A stretch of 64,000 bases of DNA from Flagellimonas nanhaiensis (GCF_003382275.1 NZ_QTJX01000003.1:1-64000), one strand, 5' to 3'. Numbered from the stretch's first letter, positions 42,916 through 52,134 are shown. Numbers and translations are program-made. The notes: a model not told the origin generated them from the sequence alone.

Positions 42916-45408
42916 TCAAAAGTACAGTCGGAACACTACATTGCTGGTTATTCCCAGAGAAAACCTTGAAAAAGTATCTATTGTACCGCTTTGGTTGATC
43001 CGGTAATAGGTGTTAATACTGTTTTTCCGATCGGTCAGGTTCCAAACCGATGCCCCGATTTCCGATCTCAAAGCATCATTTATCTTAAACTTATGGATGG
43101 CGGAAGCATCCAGTCTTAAATAGTCCTGTAACCTGACATCGTTCGCTTGGTCGAAATTGACGTCATCATCTATGATCTCATTGCCCGGTAGGGGAATAGA
43201 GGTCGGTTTTCCGGTCCTGTAATTGACACCGGCAGAGATGTCCCAGGAACGGTCACTGTAGGTTGTTCCCAAAGTTATCGAATGGGTGATATCAAAATTG
43301 CTGGGAAATTCCACCTCTTCCAGATTTTCAAAGGTATAGGTGTTTTTTAGGTATGAATAACTCAACCAGTTATGCACCGTATTGAACTTTTTTCGCAATA
43401 AAAACTCAACGCCCGAAGCAGTATAGCTGCCGCTCTCTTTTATGAATTCATATTTGGTCGTGAAACTTTGGCTTTGGGTGGTGATTCCGTCAATCTTTTT
43501 GAGAAAGAGCTTGGTGTCCAAAAGCCAGCCGTCTTTTTTGTATAGAAGCCCCAGGGAAGCCTGTTTGCTTTTTAAAATCGGAATGGCATCATTGTCCGAG
43601 AGTTGCCACCTCCGCTTTTCTATGCCCAAAAAGTCATTTTGAAAATTGACGATCTGGGAAGTACTCTGGTGCTTATACTCCCCCTGTGCCTCCATTTCAA
43701 AATGGTCTCCCAATGCTTGACGGATGCTTATGCGAGGCTCGAGGATCAGTTCTTTGAATTTGGAAAGGTAGTTTAACCGGATACCGGAACGTATGGTAAA
43801 ACCTTTATCTCGAGACCGAAACAACGCCTGGCCATAGGCCGCATGTTCCCGTAACACCTCTTCATCCCTTCTGACGAATCGCGGTAGGTCAATATCGTTC
43901 AGGTTGACCACCTCAGTTTCCACAAAGTCATATCCCAATTTGAACTGCCATTGCTCTCGGCGGTATGTGCCTTCCACTTTGACTCCCGTTTCTGAAACAG
44001 TATTCTCCTGCAAAAAACGCTGGTCGGCAAGGACATTGGCATTAATGGATTGCAATTTATAATCTGTCTCATAAATATTCAGGACAGTTGTAATGGCATC
44101 ACTCCAATGTCTTCGGTAGTGCAGTCCCGCAGCCAGACTATTTTGGGATACACTGCTCTCCCTGGTCTGGATGGCACCATCGACACTGGCAGTTTCATTA
44201 AAACTCAGATCATTGTTGATCAACAAAAAGTTTACCCGGACCATGTCCCTATCCGAAGGGTTGTAAAGCCATCGCAATGACGTGTCATAAAAATTGAACG
44301 CCTGATCGGAATTGGTGACTTCCGAAACGTTCTCCTGGGCTTCGGTATCCTGGGTCACCCGGTCAAAATACACATCATAGGTTGGAGTCCTGACCAAATT
44401 ATCCACCGATTTTCTGGCAGCTACCTGTAAGGAGGACTTACCGCCCAAAGGAATGTTTGTGAGTAGATCAGCATTCAAAAAATTTACACTGAAAAGACCA
44501 CTGAAGTGGGGTTGTAACTGTTGGTCAGTCTGCATATGGATCGTTCCGGAAACACCATCAGTATAGGAAACATCGGAACCGTTGTGGATAATGGTAGCCG
44601 ATTGGGTCATATGTGGATTAAAACTTGAGATAAGTCCAAAGAAATGCCCTGATTGGAACATTTTGATGCCATCCCATAAGATCAGGTTCTGGTCGTGCGA
44701 TCCACCCCTAATGTTAATGTTAGAAACAGTTTCATCCACACTTATGATTCCCGGCAACGCCTGAACGGTCTGCAGTACGTCCCCCTCGATCAGGCCTGGT
44801 AACAGACTGAATTTTTTGTAATCGATGGAAGTGTTCCAATCCTGCCTTTTGTCAATACCCCTGACCAAATACGCACTAGGACTCATGACCTGTGCCTGTT
44901 CCAGCATGGGGATAACCCCACAATCCCCTATATTGAAAAACCTTGCCTGGCGTTCAATGGTTTTGAAACCAATATGCCGAAGGGTCAGTGATTCTGATAG
45001 GGAAGCCAGCTCGATTTCAAAATATCCCTTTTCATCCGTGACCGTATAGCCGGACCGACCATTGACGGTCACACCCTCCAGAGGTTGTTGCAGGGAAGCA
45101 TCCTGGATATAACCGCAAAGCTTTAAGACCCTGGTTATGGTGTAGACCAGATCACTGATTTTAGTGAAAATCAATGGGGTTTGGCGTTCAAGAAACCTAA
45201 TTGTATTTTCTAAACTTAGATCTTTGGATGGAGGAAGCACCTCAATACCCACAAGCAGGTCACTTTCATAATTGAAGGTGATATTGTGCGTCATTGAAAT
45301 ATTTTCCAGCACATCCGTAATGGGTGATTTCTGCCGATCCTGCCCATTTAAAAAGGGGCACCACAACAACAATAAAAGATATAGTATATGATTATTGGTT
45401 CCTGGCAT
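42916..45408 (-). CDS. TonB-dependent receptor with N-terminal STN signalling domain
   Basis: An 830-residue outer-membrane transporter. Signal peptide, STN (secretin/TonB N-terminal) domain at about 25-95, a CarboxypepD_reg-like beta sandwich at about 98-165 (LEGVTVNGRSGYTVTDEKGYFEIEL), plug (LLPGLIEGDVLQTVQALPGIISVDETVSNINIRGGSHDQNLILWDGI) and a C-terminal beta-barrel ending in Phe (VVFRLYF). The STN domain signals through FecR to an ECF sigma factor, both encoded next to it. Ligand unknown. Confidence 0.9.
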   Translation of the reverse strand: MPGTNNHILYLLLLLWCPFLNGQDRQKSPITDVLENISMTHNITFNYESDLLVGIEVLPPSKDLSLENTIRFLERQTPLIFTKISDLVYTITRVLKLCGYIQDASLQQPLEGVTVNGRSGYTVTDEKGYFEIELASLSESLTLRHIGFKTIERQARFFNIGDCGVIPMLEQAQVMSPSAYLVRGIDKRQDWNTSIDYKKFSLLPGLIEGDVLQTVQALPGIISVDETVSNINIRGGSHDQNLILWDGIKMFQSGHFFGLISSFNPHMTQSATIIHNGSDVSYTDGVSGTIHMQTDQQLQPHFSGLFSVNFLNADLLTNIPLGGKSSLQVAARKSVDNLVRTPTYDVYFDRVTQDTEAQENVSEVTNSDQAFNFYDTSLRWLYNPSDRDMVRVNFLLINNDLSFNETASVDGAIQTRESSVSQNSLAAGLHYRRHWSDAITTVLNIYETDYKLQSINANVLADQRFLQENTVSETGVKVEGTYRREQWQFKLGYDFVETEVVNLNDIDLPRFVRRDEEVLREHAAYGQALFRSRDKGFTIRSGIRLNYLSKFKELILEPRISIRQALGDHFEMEAQGEYKHQSTSQIVNFQNDFLGIEKRRWQLSDNDAIPILKSKQASLGLLYKKDGWLLDTKLFLKKIDGITTQSQSFTTKYEFIKESGSYTASGVEFLLRKKFNTVHNWLSYSYLKNTYTFENLEEVEFPSNFDITHSITLGTTYSDRSWDISAGVNYRTGKPTSIPLPGNEIIDDDVNFDQANDVRLQDYLRLDASAIHKFKINDALRSEIGASVWNLTDRKNSINTYYRINQSGTIDTFSRFSLGITSNVVFRLYF

Positions 45409-46300
45409 CCCTTATAGTGACCACGTTTTTATCAGTTATGACATAGATCAGGTTAAGGGGCTGGGTAATGGATCTCAAGGCATTTTCAAGATGGGTATGC
45501 TCAAAAGCACCGGTGAAGTGAAGCTTTTTCTCCGATTGGTAATCAACTTTTATGCGGTACTGCATTTCAAGCTCCGAAATAACATCAACTATCGGAGCGT
45601 TTTTGAAAACACTCAGACCCTTAAGCCAGTAGGGCTCCGATACGTAGATTTTAGAGGTGGTGGCATCCCCTCCAGCGCTCAGGGTAAGTTTGGAGCCAGC
45701 AGGCAGCTGGACGGTTTTATTACCATAATTCACACCGACAAGGCCTTCAAAGCACGAGACCACAAATATACTGTCCCTGGAGAGGACATTAAATTCAGTC
45801 CCCAGGACACTTACAGTCCCATTCAGGGTACTGACATCAAAGCGACGGCCCCTGGCAACATCAAAATAGGCCTCTCCGTTAAGGGTAAGCTTTCGCTCTT
45901 CGTCCCAACGATTGCCGTTATAGCTTATTTGTGATAAGGTATTCAGGCGGACCGAAGAATCATCTGGAAGCATAATGCCCTTGATTTGCGCAAAATCCGT
46001 ACGATAGGTGGTTGTGCCAAACTTATCGATAAGGGTATAGAGCCCAATACTTATGATAAAGGCCGCTGCTATGCCTGAAACGATCCTTATCCAGTTTCGT
46101 GGGACCTTCCTGCTTGTATAGAGGTTTTTCTCAAGCTCCTCAAAGGTCGGTACTCTGACCTGCGATGTGCCATGGAATCGCCGGGCCTCCTCTACAATTT
46201 CCTTATAGAGAGGGGCGTCGTCCAAAGTCCGGAAGGTCTTGGCCTCTTCCTCAGTGAGCGTATCGCCCAGCCATTTTTTGATTAAAGATTCTCTATCCAT
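45392..46300 (-). CDS. FecR-family anti-sigma factor
   Basis: A 302-residue protein: short cytosolic N-terminus (LIKKWLGDTLTEEE), one transmembrane helix (IRIVSGIAAAFIISIGLYTLI), then the periplasmic FecR domain (MLPDDSSVRLNTLSQISYN...LNGEAYFDVA, VSVLGTEFNVL) and a C-terminal STN-like segment (GAFEHTHLENALRSI). It transmits the receptor signal to the sigma factor. Overlaps the receptor gene by 17 bases. Confidence 0.92.
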   Translation of the reverse strand: MDRESLIKKWLGDTLTEEEAKTFRTLDDAPLYKEIVEEARRFHGTSQVRVPTFEELEKNLYTSRKVPRNWIRIVSGIAAAFIISIGLYTLIDKFGTTTYRTDFAQIKGIMLPDDSSVRLNTLSQISYNGNRWDEERKLTLNGEAYFDVARGRRFDVSTLNGTVSVLGTEFNVLSRDSIFVVSCFEGLVGVNYGNKTVQLPAGSKLTLSAGGDATTSKIYVSEPYWLKGLSVFKNAPIVDVISELEMQYRIKVDYQSEKKLHFTGAFEHTHLENALRSITQPLNLIYVITDKNVVTIRDARNQ

Positions 46301-46349
46301 AACATACGGTTATATAATTATAACAACTCAAAAAAGAAATGTCCCATAC

Positions 46350-46919
46350 TTATCTTTGTTTTAGTTCTTCCAGTGCATCTTTAAGTTTATGGAGTGCGGC
46401 GTAGATCCGGTGTTCCGCCACCTTTTTTGTGATACCCAGAGTTTCGGAGACCTCTTTGTGGGTCTTGCCCTCCGCTTTGCTCAAGAGGAAGGCCACACGT
46501 TCCTCTTCCTTTAATTCCGATAAGGCCCGCTCAAAACGCTGTAAAAATTCGTTCTTCCTCATAATGTACTCAGGGGATTCATTCGTATAGTCCCTGGGCT
46601 TGATTTGCTGGTGCTTCAATACAACCTTTTGGTGTTTTACCTCGTTCAACATCATGTTGTTTGCCGTGGTATATAGGTAGGATTTTGCCGCCTGAGGTGT
46701 GATCTTGGAACAATTTTCCCATAGCTTGATGAAAGCCTCCTGGACTTTGTCCGATGGGTTTGCCAGGGATCCATATTTGTACAACAGAATATTGCTCAGG
46801 GTCTGGGCATACTTCTCATACAGTTTTGAAAAACGTAGCTTGTCACAAATATTTTGATGTAAGGGTTTTTGCAATAATTGATTCCGTTGGTTGAAAACGG
46901 AAAGATAAAAAAATATCAT
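46350..46919 (-). CDS. ECF sigma factor (FecI-like)
   Basis: A 189-residue sigma-70-family protein. Region 2 is at about 30-95 (DKVQEAFIKLWENCSKITPQAAKSYLYTTANNMMLNEVKHQ) and region 4 near the C-terminus (LSELKEEERVAFLLSKAEGKTHKEVSETLGITKKVAEHRIYAALHKL). With FecR and the STN receptor it forms a standard cell-surface signalling unit. No copy of the GTGACC/GTC element lies upstream, so nothing ties it to that regulon. Confidence 0.9.
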   Translation of the reverse strand: MIFFYLSVFNQRNQLLQKPLHQNICDKLRFSKLYEKYAQTLSNILLYKYGSLANPSDKVQEAFIKLWENCSKITPQAAKSYLYTTANNMMLNEVKHQKVVLKHQQIKPRDYTNESPEYIMRKNEFLQRFERALSELKEEERVAFLLSKAEGKTHKEVSETLGITKKVAEHRIYAALHKLKDALEELKQR

Positions 46920-47020
46920 GACCTAATTGGGAGAATGTCCGATTGAGTTGTTTTAAAACTACAATAGGGTGGATCAGCCCAAGCCTCGGGCCCGATTAAG
47001 GGACCTGTCTGAAAATAAAC

Positions 47021-47272
47021 ATGAATATGAACCGTTGCACTTCCAAAAGTAAAACAGCCAAACTGGTCTATATGATGGCCCTGATCAAGGAAAATGAGTT
47101 GCACAGCTATAGGCAGAAGGTAATGGACATGGAAAAGACCAAAAGCAAAGGGGCCAATAATGCCCTGTATGAATATAAACAGGCACTGGTGGTTGGACGG
47201 TTCCACCAGTTAATAAAGACCCTAAAGGACCTAAAACAATTGGAACGGGAGCTGGAAGGATTATTTTTTTGA
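47021..47272 (+). CDS. Small basic helical protein, doubtful
   Basis: An 83-residue frame (SKTAKLVYMMALIKENELHSYRQKVMDMEKTK...LIKTLKDLKQLERELEGLFF) with coiled-coil-like heptads and codon use like its neighbours. It occupies most of the gap between the sigma-factor gene and the lipoprotein gene. No family recognised; internal starts at 47027 or 47072 are possible. Overlapping minus-strand frames look non-coding. Confidence 0.4.
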   Translation: MNMNRCTSKSKTAKLVYMMALIKENELHSYRQKVMDMEKTKSKGANNALYEYKQALVVGRFHQLIKTLKDLKQLERELEGLFF

Positions 47273-47381
47273 TCATTTCTTTGGGACATTTCTTTTTTGA
47301 ATTGTTTTAAGTACAAAGACGACTGCTGATCCCTGATCAAGCATAGGATCAACAAATGAGATTTAAAAAAAACAATTGATT

Positions 47382-49166
47382 ATGAAAACATTAAAAACCA
47401 TCTTGTGTATCGCATTAGGTTTGGTATTGACTCTTACCTCTTGCAGGACCGAAGACGACCTAAGCATTGATCCCCCGGTGGAGGATACCCTGGAGGCAAA
47501 CTCAACGATTGCCGATCTGATGGGGAGAACGGCCATGAACGATGGCTCCCCTGACAATATTATAGACAGTGCAAACTGCCTCAGTGTTCAGCTTCCCGTT
47601 ACCGTAACCGTAAATGGAATAGTGTTGGAAATCAACGATGATGATGGTTATGAGGATATTGAAGATATTATCGACCTGTTCGATGATGATGTGGATACCA
47701 TGGAGATTTCCTATCCGATAACAGTAATACTTACGGATTTTTCGACCGTATTGGTGAATTCGAATGCAGAGTTGACAGCACTTGCAGCCAATTGTTCTGG
47801 TGAAAATGAAGATGATGATGATATCGAATGTATCGATTTCCAATACCCGATCACAGCATCGATTTTTAATGAAAACAATGATCTGATCGATTCCGTCACC
47901 CTTACCAATGACAACGACATGTTTGACTTTATTGAGGATCTGGATGAATTTGCGGCCGTCACCATAAATTTCCCCATTACCGTGATCCTGGCGGATGATA
48001 CCACCCAAATCATCAATAGCATTCAGGAATTGCAAAATGCCATCGAAATGGCCGATAACAGTTGCGATGAGGATGATGATACGGACTTCGATGATGACGA
48101 CTGTAACTCGTGTTCTACCAGTGACCTGGATACGGTTTTTGAGGATTGTATGGAATGGACAGTGGATAAACTGGAAAGAAATGATAATGATCTGGAAGAT
48201 AATTATGTAGGCTATGTGTTTACCTTTAACAATGATGGAACCATAACCGTTGCGCAGAACAGCAATACCTTTAATGGTACATGGACGGCTTCCGGAACAG
48301 GAAATAATATTTCTGTGACCATTAATGTCACCGGGCTATCGGACTTTAATGATACCTGGAACCTGCATGAGATTGACCAAGATCCAGGAGAGGTAAAGGT
48401 TGACCTGAGGCTGGGAGATGATCGATTGCGTTTTGAAAGCGACTGTTCCAGTAGCGGGACCATCGACGATACCACCTTGGTGAACGCCTTGACAAACGGG
48501 GACTGGTATATCACCTATTTCTTTGACGATACTGATCAAACTACGGACTTTGCCGCCTATACCTTTAATTTTGCCTCGGACAATACAGCGACGGCCAGTG
48601 ACTCCAACGGTACGACCAATGGGAGTTGGTCAACCGCCTCAGGTGATGAAACCCCACTTGGGCTGAACCTGAACTTTGGAACTGGGGTGCCCCTGGATGA
48701 ATTGGCTGATGATTGGGACGTGTTGGAAGTGACCAACGATATCATTCGATTAAAGGATATCAGCGGCGGTGATGGTTCAGAAGACTTCCTGACCTTTGAA
48801 CGGACCCCGTTCGATGGTGGAAATGGTAATGATGACCTGGAGGCTATCTTGACCGATGGCGTTTGGATCGTAGCTTCCTATACCGAGGATACGGATGACC
48901 AAACGGCAAACTATAACGGGTATGAACTGACTTTTGATGCCAACGGTAGCGTTTCCGCTTCAAACGGGAGTAATACAAATTCGGGTACCTGGAGCGTTTT
49001 TAGTAGTGGAAATCAAATGACCCTAGACTTTGGTACCGATATGCCGTTCGATGAGTTCAATGACGATGATTGGGATGTCATTTCTGTGTCAGATACACAA
49101 GTGGTGCTTCAGGATGTGAGTGGAGGCAATGGCGGAACGGATACACTGACACTTCAAAAAAATTAA
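47382..49166 (+). CDS. Large acidic lipoprotein with two kinds of internal repeats
   Basis: A 594-residue lipoprotein from ATG at 47382, with lipobox LTLTSC. The N-terminal half has two similar units of about 110 residues, each with YPIT/FPIT strands and ending in a Cys (SVQLPVTVTV...YPITVIL...ANC; FQYPITASI...FPITVIL...NSC), separated by acidic linkers. The C-terminal half has three copies of a lipocalin-like unit (W-x-I-x-x-Y...GY-x-F-x-F...G-x-W...DDWDV...D-I-S-GG-x-G). The last two repeats resemble the single-unit protein encoded next. Surface role unknown. Confidence 0.8.
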   Translation: MKTLKTILCIALGLVLTLTSCRTEDDLSIDPPVEDTLEANSTIADLMGRTAMNDGSPDNIIDSANCLSVQLPVTVTVNGIVLEINDDDGYEDIEDIIDLFDDDVDTMEISYPITVILTDFSTVLVNSNAELTALAANCSGENEDDDDIECIDFQYPITASIFNENNDLIDSVTLTNDNDMFDFIEDLDEFAAVTINFPITVILADDTTQIINSIQELQNAIEMADNSCDEDDDTDFDDDDCNSCSTSDLDTVFEDCMEWTVDKLERNDNDLEDNYVGYVFTFNNDGTITVAQNSNTFNGTWTASGTGNNISVTINVTGLSDFNDTWNLHEIDQDPGEVKVDLRLGDDRLRFESDCSSSGTIDDTTLVNALTNGDWYITYFFDDTDQTTDFAAYTFNFASDNTATASDSNGTTNGSWSTASGDETPLGLNLNFGTGVPLDELADDWDVLEVTNDIIRLKDISGGDGSEDFLTFERTPFDGGNGNDDLEAILTDGVWIVASYTEDTDDQTANYNGYELTFDANGSVSASNGSNTNSGTWSVFSSGNQMTLDFGTDMPFDEFNDDDWDVISVSDTQVVLQDVSGGNGGTDTLTLQKN

Positions 49167-49193
49167 TAATACTATTTAAATCACCAATAAATC

Positions 49194-49670
49194 ATGAAAA
49201 GAGGATTGTTATTTAACGCCCTGATTTTACTTTGCCTTTCACTGATGTCGTTCATGTGTTCCAACGATGACGATGGCCTTGACGACAATGAGCAGCAAAT
49301 AGCCCAAATAAGAAACACGGTGCAGTCAGGTACCTGGCGAATTACCCGTTTTATGGATTCAGGACAGGATGAGACGACGGATTTTACCGGATATGAGTTT
49401 AGCTTTAATTCCGATGGGTCCCTGATAGCGACCAACGGAACGAATACCAAAACAGGAACCTGGTCCGTAACCAATGACAGCAACAGTAATGATGATAGCA
49501 GCAGTGATGATGATATTGATTTTAACATATTCTTTGCTGTACCGGAAACTGATGACTTCGAGGATTTGAACGATGACTGGGATGTGGTATCCTCCACATC
49601 CACAAAAATCGAGCTCATTGATATCAGCGGGGGCAATGGTGGAACGGATATGCTCACGTTCGAAAGATAA
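49194..49670 (+). CDS. Single-unit lipocalin-like lipoprotein
   Basis: A 158-residue protein with signal and lipobox-like start (LCLSLMSFMCSNDDDG) and one copy of the unit repeated in the preceding gene: SGTWRITRFMDSG, DFTGYEFSFNSDGSL, TGTWSV, DDWDVVSSTS, IELIDISGGNGGTDMLTFER. The 27-base spacing suggests co-transcription. Probably a recent tandem duplication partner of the larger lipoprotein. Confidence 0.78.
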   Translation: MKRGLLFNALILLCLSLMSFMCSNDDDGLDDNEQQIAQIRNTVQSGTWRITRFMDSGQDETTDFTGYEFSFNSDGSLIATNGTNTKTGTWSVTNDSNSNDDSSSDDDIDFNIFFAVPETDDFEDLNDDWDVVSSTSTKIELIDISGGNGGTDMLTFER

Positions 49671-49734
49671 TATCTGGGAGGATATGTCCAAAAACAAGTG
49701 ATATAGCCTCCCCTATGAAAGAGAAAAACAAAGG

Positions 49735-49774
49735 GAATGTCCCGGATAACATTTCGGGACATTCAAAAAAAAAA
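49735..49774. repeat. Strong hairpin with adjacent A-tract
   Basis: GAATGTCCCG (49735-49744), 10-base loop, CGGGACATTC (49755-49764): a perfect 10-bp stem followed by a run of A. On the plus strand this lacks the T-run of an intrinsic terminator. On the minus strand T-rich sequence follows, but no minus-strand gene ends here. Could be mRNA stabilising or processing structure between lipoprotein genes. Confidence 0.5.
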
Positions 49775-49792
49775 TAAAGGGCACTGAAGTTG

Positions 49793-49808
49793 GTTCTCTA
49801 TAGAGAAC
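49793..49808. repeat. Perfect 16-bp palindrome upstream of the DUF4382-like gene
   Basis: GTTCTCTATAGAGAAC is fully self-complementary and lies 50 bases before the next start codon. Operator-like position; no second copy noticed. Confidence 0.45.
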
Positions 49809-49857
49809 AGGCGCCAGTCCTTTTTTGAACAACAATGTATAACCCAAATTTATTATT

Positions 49858-50565
49858 ATGAAACATACTTTTTTAATGGCATTGGTCATGGCACTTTTTA
49901 TGGTGGGTTGCTCCAAAGATGATGACGGGCATAGCAGTATCCGTCTTAAGGTGAGTACCACCGATAATACAACAAGTTCGAGATCCAATACAATAGGGAA
50001 ACGCAATGAGAATGTGGTCTTTACCGATTTCAGGATATCCATTCGCGATGTGGTCTTTAAAAATGATGATGATCCAAACAGTAATCTTGATACGGATGAA
50101 ATCCAGTTTAGGGGACCTTATCAGATTGATCTTTTGGATGGGGGCAATGCACTTTCCCAAACGATTGGAGATGCCGTGGTGCCTGATGGTAGGTACAAGG
50201 AACTTCGCTTCAAGTTCCACAAGGATGAGGACTTGCCCGCTACGGACAATCTTTATGATAGATCCATTTATATGGAAGGTACCATAGGGGACCAGCCTTT
50301 CGTATTTTGGCACGATACCAGTGAGAACCTGGACGTGGGCCGAAGTACAGGAGTGGATGTGGTCGGTGGAACGGTAAATTTTACGGTTACCTTCAATACC
50401 TCGCAGTTCTTAAGTGCTCTGAAAGAGATTGACCTTACCCAGGCAACCGATGGAAATGGCAATGGAATTATTGAAATATTCCCAAATGACCAGGATGGGA
50501 ATCAAAACATAGCAAAGGACCTAAAGGATAATATTAAGGCAACCGCCGATCTGATCAATCAGTAG
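49858..50565 (+). CDS. DUF4382-like lipoprotein
   Basis: A 235-residue lipoprotein (lipobox MVGCSKDDD). The mature part is strand-rich (ENVVFTDFRISIRDVVFK, PYQIDLLDGGNAL, AVVPDGRYKELRFKF...), the pattern of DUF4382-type Bacteroidota proteins, with a C-terminal Asp/Asn-rich stretch (DGNGNGIIEIFPNDQDGN) that may bind calcium. Function unknown. A clear terminator follows. Confidence 0.75.
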   Translation: MKHTFLMALVMALFMVGCSKDDDGHSSIRLKVSTTDNTTSSRSNTIGKRNENVVFTDFRISIRDVVFKNDDDPNSNLDTDEIQFRGPYQIDLLDGGNALSQTIGDAVVPDGRYKELRFKFHKDEDLPATDNLYDRSIYMEGTIGDQPFVFWHDTSENLDVGRSTGVDVVGGTVNFTVTFNTSQFLSALKEIDLTQATDGNGNGIIEIFPNDQDGNQNIAKDLKDNIKATADLINQ

Positions 50566-50588
50566 GGATTTCACCATAAAGGCTGTGC

Positions 50589-50620
50589 GGGCGTCCCGGA
50601 TTTTGGGATGCCCTTTTTTT
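50589..50620 (+). terminator. Intrinsic terminator after the lipoprotein genes
   Basis: GGGCGTCCC (50589-50597), seven-base loop, GGGATGCCC (50605-50613), then seven T. A nine-pair stem with one G-U pair; ends the plus-strand lipoprotein transcript ahead of the convergent mgtC-like gene. Confidence 0.8.
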
Positions 50621-50749
50621 GTTTCAATCCGACAAGACCGGGATACCTTGGGATTTGGGTCGGGAAAATATGAAGGACACCAATCTGTAAAAAACAAAGT
50701 CCTTTGGGCATTGGAAAACCTTAATCCCCTTCTAGTGGTCAGAGGCGGT

Positions 50750-51166
50750 TTACTTGCGCCCCCGGAGCCATTTGTCCAGTGGCTCTATAATGATATTGAT
50801 ACCCACCACCAAAACTGCTGAGAATATGGCCTCCTTAAGAAAACCAGCTCCTGCCATACTCCCGATGGCGGCACTGCACCAAATCGTGGCAGCAGACCCC
50901 AATCCGTGAATATTGGCCCCTTCCCGGAAAATAACCCCGGCACCCAAAAAACCAACACCGGAAACGATCATGGCAATGATCCGGGTAACGTCCCCATCCT
51001 CCTCAGTGATTAGGATAGAGAGCAGTACAAAGATGGCCGATCCCGTGGATACCAGCATATTGGTCTTGATTCCTGCGGTTTTGTTCCGCCATTGCCTTTC
51101 AAAACCAATGCAGAGCCCTACGGCAACTGCCAAAAATAAACGGGTCAAAAAATCTGTTGATGTCAT
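50750..51166 (-). CDS. MgtC/SapB-family membrane protein
   Basis: About 138 residues from ATG at 51166; upstream extension would overlap the next gene. Four hydrophobic segments with family motifs LAVAVGLCIGFERQWRNKTAGIKTNMLVSTGSAIFVLLS, GVGFLGAGVIFREG and GLGSAATIWCSAAIG. MgtC proteins support growth at low Mg2+ and modulate the F-type ATPase in pathogens. Distal gene of the unit starting at 54969; CorA is also in this window. Confidence 0.88.
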   Translation of the reverse strand: MTSTDFLTRLFLAVAVGLCIGFERQWRNKTAGIKTNMLVSTGSAIFVLLSILITEEDGDVTRIIAMIVSGVGFLGAGVIFREGANIHGLGSAATIWCSAAIGSMAGAGFLKEAIFSAVLVVGINIIIEPLDKWLRGRK

Positions 51167-51170
51167 AGCT

Positions 51171-51470
51171 TCAAGTTTTTGATGTGCGTAAAATGTTTCC
51201 CATATCCGAACTGCCATAGGTACCATAAGCATCGATCAGGACACCCTTACACCCCGAATTGGTTTCGATAACGTATAGGATGGCCAAATCGCCAACGTCG
51301 GAATCCCCCTCAAAATGGTGAGCTTCAACAATACGGAGCTGTGCTGCCGTAAAGACCTGTTTTGTCAATGGGCAGTAGAGTCCCGCAGGGGTCAGGCCAA
51401 AAGATTGTACATACCCCCTTACGGTAAGGTCCTCCAGGGCTTCAAGTAAATTTTGATAGATTCTTTTCAT
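51171..51470 (-). CDS. Small conserved Bacteroidota protein
   Basis: A 99-residue protein from ATG at 51470: IYQNLLEALEDLTVRGYVQSFGL...VEAHHFEGDSDVGDLAILYVIETNSGCKGVLIDAYGTYGSS. Relatives in Flavobacteriaceae are often labelled phosphoribosylpyrophosphate synthetase in databases, but at this size it lacks PRPP synthetase domains, so that name should not be trusted. Lies between DedA and MgtC genes, in the same operon. Confidence 0.7.
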   Translation of the reverse strand: MKRIYQNLLEALEDLTVRGYVQSFGLTPAGLYCPLTKQVFTAAQLRIVEAHHFEGDSDVGDLAILYVIETNSGCKGVLIDAYGTYGSSDMGNILRTSKT

Positions 51471-51493
51471 AGGTCTTGGTTTGTGTTTGAAAA

Positions 51494-52132
51494 TCAACGT
51501 TTGAACACGGTCCTGCGCAACAACGCCAACAGTAATGGAATCAGCGTTATCAGGATCAGGAACAGGAAAATAAGGCCATAGTTGTTTTTGACCCAGGGAA
51601 TTTCCCCCAACAGGTTGCCCATACATAAAAAGAGGGATACCCAAATAATGGCCCCGATAATGGTATTTTTCATGAACAGGGCCTTTTCCATTCTGACCAG
51701 GCCGGCAACAAAGGGAAGGTAGGTCCGGATTACCGGGAAAAAGCGCCCCAGTATAATGGCACGGCCACCATATTTTGAATAAAAGGCCTCCGCCTTTGGG
51801 AGGTGTTTCACCAGGGATGTCCGGATAAAGTAATTCCTGCTTTTATGCAGGGAGCCCCCAAATAAAACCCCGGTCCGGTAATTGATCGCATTTCCCAAAA
51901 TGGCCGATAGGATCAGAAGAGGGAGCAGGATATACAAATTTAGTTCCGTGGTGGCCGTGATGACCCCGGCCGAAAATAATAGGCCATCACCCGGCAAAAA
52001 AGGAAAAAGGATGACTCCAGTTTCAAGCATGATAATAATGAACAGCACCATATAAGCCTTGACAATATTATCGGAGACCAATGCTAACAGGGCATCATCC
52101 GTATGCAGTATAATGTCGATCAATTCGTTCAT
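51494..52132 (-). CDS. DedA-family membrane protein
   Basis: A 212-residue SNARE-associated/DedA protein: GVILFPFLPGDGLLFSAGVI, INYRTGVLFG, FYSKYGGRAIILGRFFPVIRTYLPFVAGLVRM (the conserved F-x-R-F-x-P-x-x-R motif) and IIGAIIWVSLFLCMGNLLG. DedA proteins act in lipid-carrier flipping and in resistance to pH, drug and envelope stress. It starts two bases after the stop of the MFS-HEAT gene. Confidence 0.9.
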   Translation of the reverse strand: MNELIDIILHTDDALLALVSDNIVKAYMVLFIIIMLETGVILFPFLPGDGLLFSAGVITATTELNLYILLPLLILSAILGNAINYRTGVLFGGSLHKSRNYFIRTSLVKHLPKAEAFYSKYGGRAIILGRFFPVIRTYLPFVAGLVRMEKALFMKNTIIGAIIWVSLFLCMGNLLGEIPWVKNNYGLIFLFLILITLIPLLLALLRRTVFKR

Positions 52133-52134
52133 AG

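Noticed and set aside
42847..42972. 41-codon plus-strand frame after the second antiporter
   Set aside because: Overlaps the 3' end of the TonB receptor gene on the other strand and shows no domain or promoter.
44350..44365. GGGTCACCCGG inside the TonB receptor gene
   Set aside because: Single half-site within coding DNA without a partner at 15-16 bases.
51171..51470. Phosphoribosylpyrophosphate synthetase label for the small protein
   Set aside because: 99 residues without PRPP-binding loop or catalytic domains; the label is probably a propagated database error.
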